A stretch of 64,000 bases of DNA from Planctomycetota bacterium (GTDB lineage: Bacteria > Planctomycetota > Planctomycetia > Pirellulales > Pirellulaceae): assembly GCA_014381825.1 (NCBI GenBank), contig JACNKX010000053.1, positions 120,921-184,920 of the forward strand, in the 5' to 3' direction. Position numbers and translations under genes: made by a program. This document shows positions 59,484-64,000 of the stretch, piece by piece; the first letter of the stretch is position 1, and the number at the start of each line of letters is the position of its first letter. Under the pieces are notes generated by a model. It had not been told where the DNA came from. It was given only the letters and a program-made list of their open reading frames with translations, and searched no databases.

Positions 59484-60947
59484 ATGCAGACACGAAACCT
59501 ATTTCTAATGTTCGCCCTAGTTGCCCTCCTCGGTTGCACAAACGACGGCCCGACAACAGCTGACGCCCAGACGACAAAGGCTGCGCCGAAAGCGCAGCCC
59601 ACAGCATCAGCCAGCTCAGCGGGAGAGTTAACCGATCTGTGGACTCGTAGAAAGGGCGTCGATTGGCCCGATTTCTTGGGGCCAAATCGCGACAGCAAGT
59701 CGCCCGAGACCGGCATCATTTCACCTTGGCCTGAAAAGGGATTGAAGATCGTTTGGCAGCGCGAGTTGCAAACAGGTTATGGCATCGGCAGCATCAGCAA
59801 AGGGCGGATGTACCATTTCGAACGGCAAGACAACAAGGCGACGCTGTTTTGTCTGAAGGCGGAGACGGGCGACGAGCTTTGGCAATTCCAGTATCCCACG
59901 GACTATGAAGATTTGCTCGGATACAACAATGGGCCTCGTTGTTCGCCTGTGATCGATGGAGATCACGTTTACATTTACGGCGCGGAAGGGATGCTGCATT
60001 GTTTGAAGGCGAATGACGGCGAGTTGCTGTGGAAGCTTGATGTAAACACGAAGTACGGTGTAGCGCAAAACTTTTTTGGAGTCGGCAGCACGCCGATCAT
60101 TGAAGGTGGCTTGCTGATTTGCATGGTTGGCGGCAGCCCGCCCGGCAGTCCCGGGCTTTACGAAAGTGGCGGACGCATCGATGGCAATGGGACGGGGATT
60201 GTCGCCTTGGACAAGTTAACTGGCGACGTCAAGTATGAAATCACTGATGAACTTGCCAGCTACTCGTCGCCGCAACTTGCAACGATTAACGGTCGCCGCT
60301 GGTGCTTCATGTTCGCGCGTGGAGGACTGGTTGGTTTTGAACCGGCGAGCGGGAAAGTTGACTTTCAGTATCCGTGGCGATCGCCAAAGCTGGAAAGCGT
60401 TAACGCGGCGGCGCCGGTCGTTGTCGGCAATGAAGTGTTCATTTCCGAGACTTATTCGGTTGGCAGCTCGCTGGTCTCGGTAAAGCCCGGTGGATACGAA
60501 CTTGTTTGGGCGGATGATCCGAATCCTCGCAAACCGAAAGCGATGCTGAATCATTGGAACACCGGAATCTATCTCGACGGCTACTTGTACGCTTGCAGCG
60601 GACGAAATCCGCCGGATGCCGATCTTCGGTGCATCGAATGGAAGACAGGAGACGTTCAGTGGATCGAACAGCTGCCGCCGGAAACTCGTGAGCGATCTTC
60701 GCTGCTATACGTCGACGGACACTTCATTCAGCTAGGCGAATACGGCACTTTGAAGCTGCTTCGTGTGAACCCCGAGCAATATGAACTCGTCTCGGAAATG
60801 GTATTACTTCGTGAGGAAACGAATCCCGTGTTTCAGCCACGACCGTTGCTGAAGTATCCCGCCTGGGCGGCACCGATCGTATCGCACGGATTGCTGTATG
60901 TCCGAGGAGATGATCGGCTGGTCTGTTTGGAGCTGATTCCCGAGTGA
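59484..60947 (+). CDS. PQQ-like beta-propeller lipoprotein
   Basis: 487 aa. A lipoprotein signal precedes Cys18 (ALVALLGC). Propeller blades repeat the pattern GLKIVWQRELQTGYGIGS, ETGDELWQFQYP, NDGELLWKLDVN, GDVQWIEQLP, as in PQQ-like or BamB-like folds. No PQQ ligands are assured. It may be structural or a secreted enzyme. It ends 6 nt from the convergent isomerase gene. Confidence 0.88.
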   Translation: MQTRNLFLMFALVALLGCTNDGPTTADAQTTKAAPKAQPTASASSAGELTDLWTRRKGVDWPDFLGPNRDSKSPETGIISPWPEKGLKIVWQRELQTGYGIGSISKGRMYHFERQDNKATLFCLKAETGDELWQFQYPTDYEDLLGYNNGPRCSPVIDGDHVYIYGAEGMLHCLKANDGELLWKLDVNTKYGVAQNFFGVGSTPIIEGGLLICMVGGSPPGSPGLYESGGRIDGNGTGIVALDKLTGDVKYEITDELASYSSPQLATINGRRWCFMFARGGLVGFEPASGKVDFQYPWRSPKLESVNAAAPVVVGNEVFISETYSVGSSLVSVKPGGYELVWADDPNPRKPKAMLNHWNTGIYLDGYLYACSGRNPPDADLRCIEWKTGDVQWIEQLPPETRERSSLLYVDGHFIQLGEYGTLKLLRVNPEQYELVSEMVLLREETNPVFQPRPLLKYPAWAAPIVSHGLLYVRGDDRLVCLELIPE

Positions 60948-60952
60948 GTCCG

Positions 60953-61765
60953 TTAAGCGACGGCCGACGTGAGATTCTCGAACGCCTCTTTCGAGTGAGC
61001 GATCAATTCGGCGTAGTCCGATGCTTCGATCTCTTCGCCCATTAACTTGACATCGAAGTAGCCGTCATAGCCAGCATGAAGAAGTGACGAGATCATCGTT
61101 TCAAGGGGAACAACGCCTTCGCCCAATCGGCATCGGTCCTGTTCGAGGCCCGGAGGTTGTTTCGCATCGGCCAACTGAACGATGCCGATTCGAGGCGTGA
61201 GTTCGATAAGCCGCTCTAAGATGGTTTCATTGTGACCAAAATGATAGGTATCGAACACAAGCTTCAGTTGTGGCGAGTCGAACTCGTCAAGCAAGCGAAG
61301 CGTTTCATCGATGTCGGTTAGAAACGTCCACTCCGAAGCGCATCGCGCCGGCATTGGCTCGACGGCAAGCGGGACACCAAACTCGCAAGCGACCGGCAGT
61401 AGTCGCTTCAAGGCCTCGGTCAGCAATCGCCTCGCGTGGTTGTTCGTGTGGCCTGCGCGGCTACCGCTGTAAACGATTAGCGACTCAGCTCGCATCTCAG
61501 CGGCGAGCTCGATGGCCGCACAGGCGTCCACGATGCTGTCTTGATGCGATTGTCCGTCGCTTCCTGTAAAGCCACCAGCCCACTGGAGGCTCGATACCGC
61601 TAAGCCGCTATCAATGAGCAGCTCGATTCCCTTTTCATCGCCAAAGTCTGAAAGCTTTTGACGCCAAACGGCCAGTGACTGAATTCCCGCTGCCTTGTAT
61701 TGTTCGACGTCTTCTTCGAACGGCCAGCGGTAGGTTGTTAGTTCGTTAATGGAAAGCCGAGACAT
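60953..61765 (-). CDS. Sugar phosphate isomerase/epimerase (xylose-isomerase-like TIM barrel)
   Basis: 270 aa. The barrel has AVEPMP, LKLVFDTYHFGHN, QLADAKQPPG and GYDGYFDVKLMGEE, the metal-binding positions (Glu, Asp, His, Glu) of the AP_endonuc_2 family. Such enzymes isomerise or epimerise sugars or inositols. No other sugar genes are near to name the substrate. Confidence 0.85.
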   Translation of the reverse strand: MSRLSINELTTYRWPFEEDVEQYKAAGIQSLAVWRQKLSDFGDEKGIELLIDSGLAVSSLQWAGGFTGSDGQSHQDSIVDACAAIELAAEMRAESLIVYSGSRAGHTNNHARRLLTEALKRLLPVACEFGVPLAVEPMPARCASEWTFLTDIDETLRLLDEFDSPQLKLVFDTYHFGHNETILERLIELTPRIGIVQLADAKQPPGLEQDRCRLGEGVVPLETMISSLLHAGYDGYFDVKLMGEEIEASDYAELIAHSKEAFENLTSAVA

Positions 61766-61892
61766 CCGAATGGTCTTCTCTGGAGTCGGATCGTATTGCG
61801 ATGGTGCATCGAGTGACGTGGCGGATTAGTATGCCGAATCAGCTCGGATCTGTAAAGGAAGTGTTAAGACCGATCGACGAGAACGAAACACA

Positions 61893-62795
61893 TCACTCTT
61901 TCGCGGCATCACCAGCCGCGAGATTCCACGCGGTCAGCCACTTCGTCTCGTGGTGCTTCAATTGAAAGTCGTCGGCAAGTCGCTCTTCCATATCGGGAAG
62001 GTGTGCTGCTCCGTAGAAGATAGCAATGCGAGCATGCCCTGCTTCGAGCTGTTGCGTCAGCACTTCGAGTGCGGCCTTGTTCCGTTCGGTCACGATCGTC
62101 GAACCTTCCGGGCCATCGAGAACAGCCGTTGCTGCCTCCATGTCTTCAAACTGTTCCGCCATAACGCGCTTGAGGCGTAACGAACGTTCCTCCGGCTTGG
62201 CGAACAACGCAGATAGTAGCTGTGCGTCGCCACTGCGTGACGGATCACGCGACTGCATAGCGATGCTCTGGCCGAACATACGAAGGAACATTTGCATCAT
62301 GCTTTCACCGCGTTGCGTCATGCTCTTGGTGAACTCCTCAGGCGTCATGTCCGCGTGGACGAAGTTCTTCTTTTCGTAGTCGATGCAATCGAGTTGGAAT
62401 TGGAGTGATAGCATGTTCTTCATCGTCAGCTGCATGAAGCTGACTGGATTCGCCGACCGTGCTCCCGGAGTCGGGGTTGTATCTCGTGGGGCGACCAACT
62501 CGTAAAGAACGACATCGTAGTTCTCAAACGTCTTGTTCAGCTCGTCGTAGTAGGCTTTATCCGCGACGTGGACGGCTCCAATAAGATCAACAACAACTGG
62601 CTTGCCCTGAAGTTTTCCCTGATAGCTCGCGATCGCCGTTTCCAGCGAGACCAATTCCTTGGCGTCATTACGACGGAGGCGGAGGAACTCTCGTTCGGCC
62701 TTTTTCTCGTCAATTGGTGGCGCGGCGAGAACACTCGAAGTGAACAGCGCGAGTAGGACGGCGACCATTGCGGATTGGAGCTGCTTGACGGACAT
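61893..62795 (-). CDS. Secreted TraB/PrgY-like (Tiki-type) protein
   Basis: 300 aa. Signal peptide at 1-24 (MVAVLLALFTSSVLA). The family's metal motifs are visible: DLIGAVHVADKAYYDEL near the start, VVLYELVAP, and FYGAAHLPDMEERL near the end. Members include TraB/PrgY and the Tiki metallopeptidases. A peptidase or pheromone-related role is possible; the substrate is unknown. Confidence 0.82.
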   Translation of the reverse strand: MSVKQLQSAMVAVLLALFTSSVLAAPPIDEKKAEREFLRLRRNDAKELVSLETAIASYQGKLQGKPVVVDLIGAVHVADKAYYDELNKTFENYDVVLYELVAPRDTTPTPGARSANPVSFMQLTMKNMLSLQFQLDCIDYEKKNFVHADMTPEEFTKSMTQRGESMMQMFLRMFGQSIAMQSRDPSRSGDAQLLSALFAKPEERSLRLKRVMAEQFEDMEAATAVLDGPEGSTIVTERNKAALEVLTQQLEAGHARIAIFYGAAHLPDMEERLADDFQLKHHETKWLTAWNLAAGDAAKE

Positions 62796-63308
62796 TGGGA
62801 TCGCCTCGTTGTTCTCAGGGCGCCAATCATCTGCATGATGAATTTATGCACGATGACTTCACGCGATGAATCCACACGACGTGTGGGTTGGAATACGTCA
62901 CAGAAGTATATGCCCACAACAGACAAGAGCAATTCAGGCCGCCCGTTGGAGGGGCGCAAGTGCTTGGAGTTGAAGCACGGGAGTATCGCACTCGCGTTGT
63001 AAGCGGAAAGAGTACCAAGCGTTAATTGCCTATAACTTTCGTAGGTTTCTGCGCCACCTGCGAAAGCGAATTCTTGGGCCTTCATCTGTTTCTGATGCAC
63101 CTGCGAAGACCGCTCTTACGTCCTTTTGCTGGTGCTAGCGTCGCCCTGTGTGACCGCTACTATCGGATTTCTCGGTAAGGGTTACCTTTCTTACTCAACT
63201 TCTGCGACATGCATTTCCGATAACACCGTCACGAGCATCGTCTGCCATGCAGATGAGTTTACGCCATCGTGACCGTTACATCGTCACCGTCGAAGGTGGA
63301 AGAAAGTC
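62796..63308. other. Divergent intergenic region
   Basis: 510 nt between the TraB-like gene and the last gene. Open frames here look random. GAAGGTGGAAG just before 63309 is the ribosome binding site of the last gene. No repeat of the families above and no clear promoter. Confidence 0.35.
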
Positions 63309-64000
63309 ATGTTGCTACGAAAAATTACCGCGTGTTTCGCTACGATCGCCGCCCTCACCCTGCTGGTTCCGCCAGCTAGTGGGCAGAATGAAATCCATCG
63401 AGGTCGACCTTATGTCGATGGGGATGGAAACAACCCTGATCTCTGGCAGCCGTTTGTGGACACGACTGCGTTTCCACACGACATGCAATTCTTTGCGCCT
63501 GCAGAGTTTGGCGAGTTTGGCGATGGGCCGCAGCCGTCGACCGGCTGGTTCGGAGCGGCCGAGCGCATGAACATCCGCATGTCGCGTCCTGATGCCGAGC
63601 CAGCTTCGACCGAAGGTGACTGGACTTGGGGAAATCGCTTCACCCTTGGATACATGAGCCCTGAAAATCACGGTTGGTTTGGCGAGTTCTCACATATCGA
63701 TGGTCCGAACTACTTCAATGTCACTGAAGCGGAACGCGTGAATGTTCTGGAGCCGGACGACGCGATCAACGGCGATCCAGACAATGTTGACCTTCGAGGC
63801 GGTGGCGGCGGGGGGGGCGGGGGGGGGGGGAGGGGAAAAGGGAATGCGAATACGGGGCTGCCCCTGAGGGGCGTGGACAAACAGCTCTCCCAAGATCGGA
63901 GGTACTTCATCCGCGGTAGTGACCACGTGGCGGGGCCAACATTCATTGAGGTTAAACAAGCATTTCGCTGGGGGCAGCGCAACCACCGTGCCCAGGTGCG
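63309..64000 (+). CDS. Outer-membrane-type planctomycete protein, cut by the window end
   Basis: At least 230 aa, open to the last base. Signal peptide at about 1-26 (ITACFATIAALTLLVPPASG). The segment GWFGAAERMNIRMSRPDAEP, then WTWGNRFTLGYMSPENHGWF, resembles planctomycete outer-membrane barrel proteins of the BBP7 type. After DPDNVDLRG comes a run of about ten Gly coded by a poly-G tract (63808-63832), and the frame then continues (GLPLRGVDKQLS, FIEVKQAFRW), so the frame seems intact. The C-terminal part lies beyond the window. Confidence 0.65.
   Translation, partial: MLLRKITACFATIAALTLLVPPASGQNEIHRGRPYVDGDGNNPDLWQPFVDTTAFPHDMQFFAPAEFGEFGDGPQPSTGWFGAAERMNIRMSRPDAEPASTEGDWTWGNRFTLGYMSPENHGWFGEFSHIDGPNYFNVTEAERVNVLEPDDAINGDPDNVDLRGGGGGGGGGGGRGKGNANTGLPLRGVDKQLSQDRRYFIRGSDHVAGPTFIEVKQAFRWGQRNHRAQV

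Overview
The window looks like chromosome from a planctomycete, probably of the Pirellula/Rhodopirellula type. Support comes from a DUF1501 / DUF1549-DUF1553 gene pair, a protein with two cytochrome-c motifs of the planctomycete type, a kinase and a kinase-like protein with the same N-terminal extension, an ECF sigma factor next to a very large membrane VIT/vWA protein, many secreted proteins of unknown function, and frequent palindromic repeats between genes. I found no rRNA, tRNA, CRISPR array or intact transposase.

Layout. 0-9.6 kb: secreted and metabolic genes on the minus strand (DUF2330 protein, alpha/beta hydrolase, DUF1553 and DUF1501 proteins). 10-11.7 kb: a transglutaminase-like lipoprotein. 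11.96-18.83 kb: the main find, eight plus-strand genes forming a ubiquitin-like conjugation locus: Ubl, E2 with catalytic Cys, soluble JAMM peptidase, E1, membrane JAMM peptidase with a long coiled coil, E2-like protein without the catalytic Cys, and two membrane-anchored RING-like proteins. 18.8-23.6 kb: a large VIT/vWA protein and its ECF sigma factor. 24-28.8 kb: a coiled-coil repeat protein, a CDGSH iron-sulfur protein, a hypothetical protein and an SGNH hydrolase. 29-36.3 kb: a pseudokinase, a zinc-ribbon/STN-like protein, and an FHA-GAF sigma-54 activator whose gene appears to carry an in-frame TGA. 36.4-46.1 kb: a PHP phosphatase, a single-chain restriction-modification enzyme, a divergent enolase coupled to a small-molecule kinase, a cytochrome-like protein and a small metallopeptidase. 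46.5-50.4 kb: a Ser/Thr kinase, then glutaredoxin, glycosyltransferase and ThiO-like oxidase in a row. 50.4-64 kb: an outer-membrane barrel, PqiA/PqiB (MCE) genes, a flavoprotein plus radical SAM pair, TPR, ArfB, PQQ-like propeller, sugar isomerase and TraB-like genes, and the start of an outer-membrane-type protein cut by the window end.

How the main locus could work (inference): the E1 adenylates the Ubl and passes it to the active E2. The Cys-less E2 may act as a partner, as UEV proteins do in eukaryotes. The two RING-like proteins, with cytoplasmic domains tethered to the membrane, may act as E3s. The two JAMM enzymes may trim the Ubl tail or remove conjugates, one of them at the membrane. 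ATGA/GTGA overlaps tie JAMM to E1, E1 to membrane JAMM, and RING 1 to RING 2.

A second theme is a dense set of paired palindromic elements. Two distant pairs share almost identical half-sites. Several have a GTAG head as in REP sequences, and most touch a stop or start codon. One lies inside the DUF1553 coding sequence.
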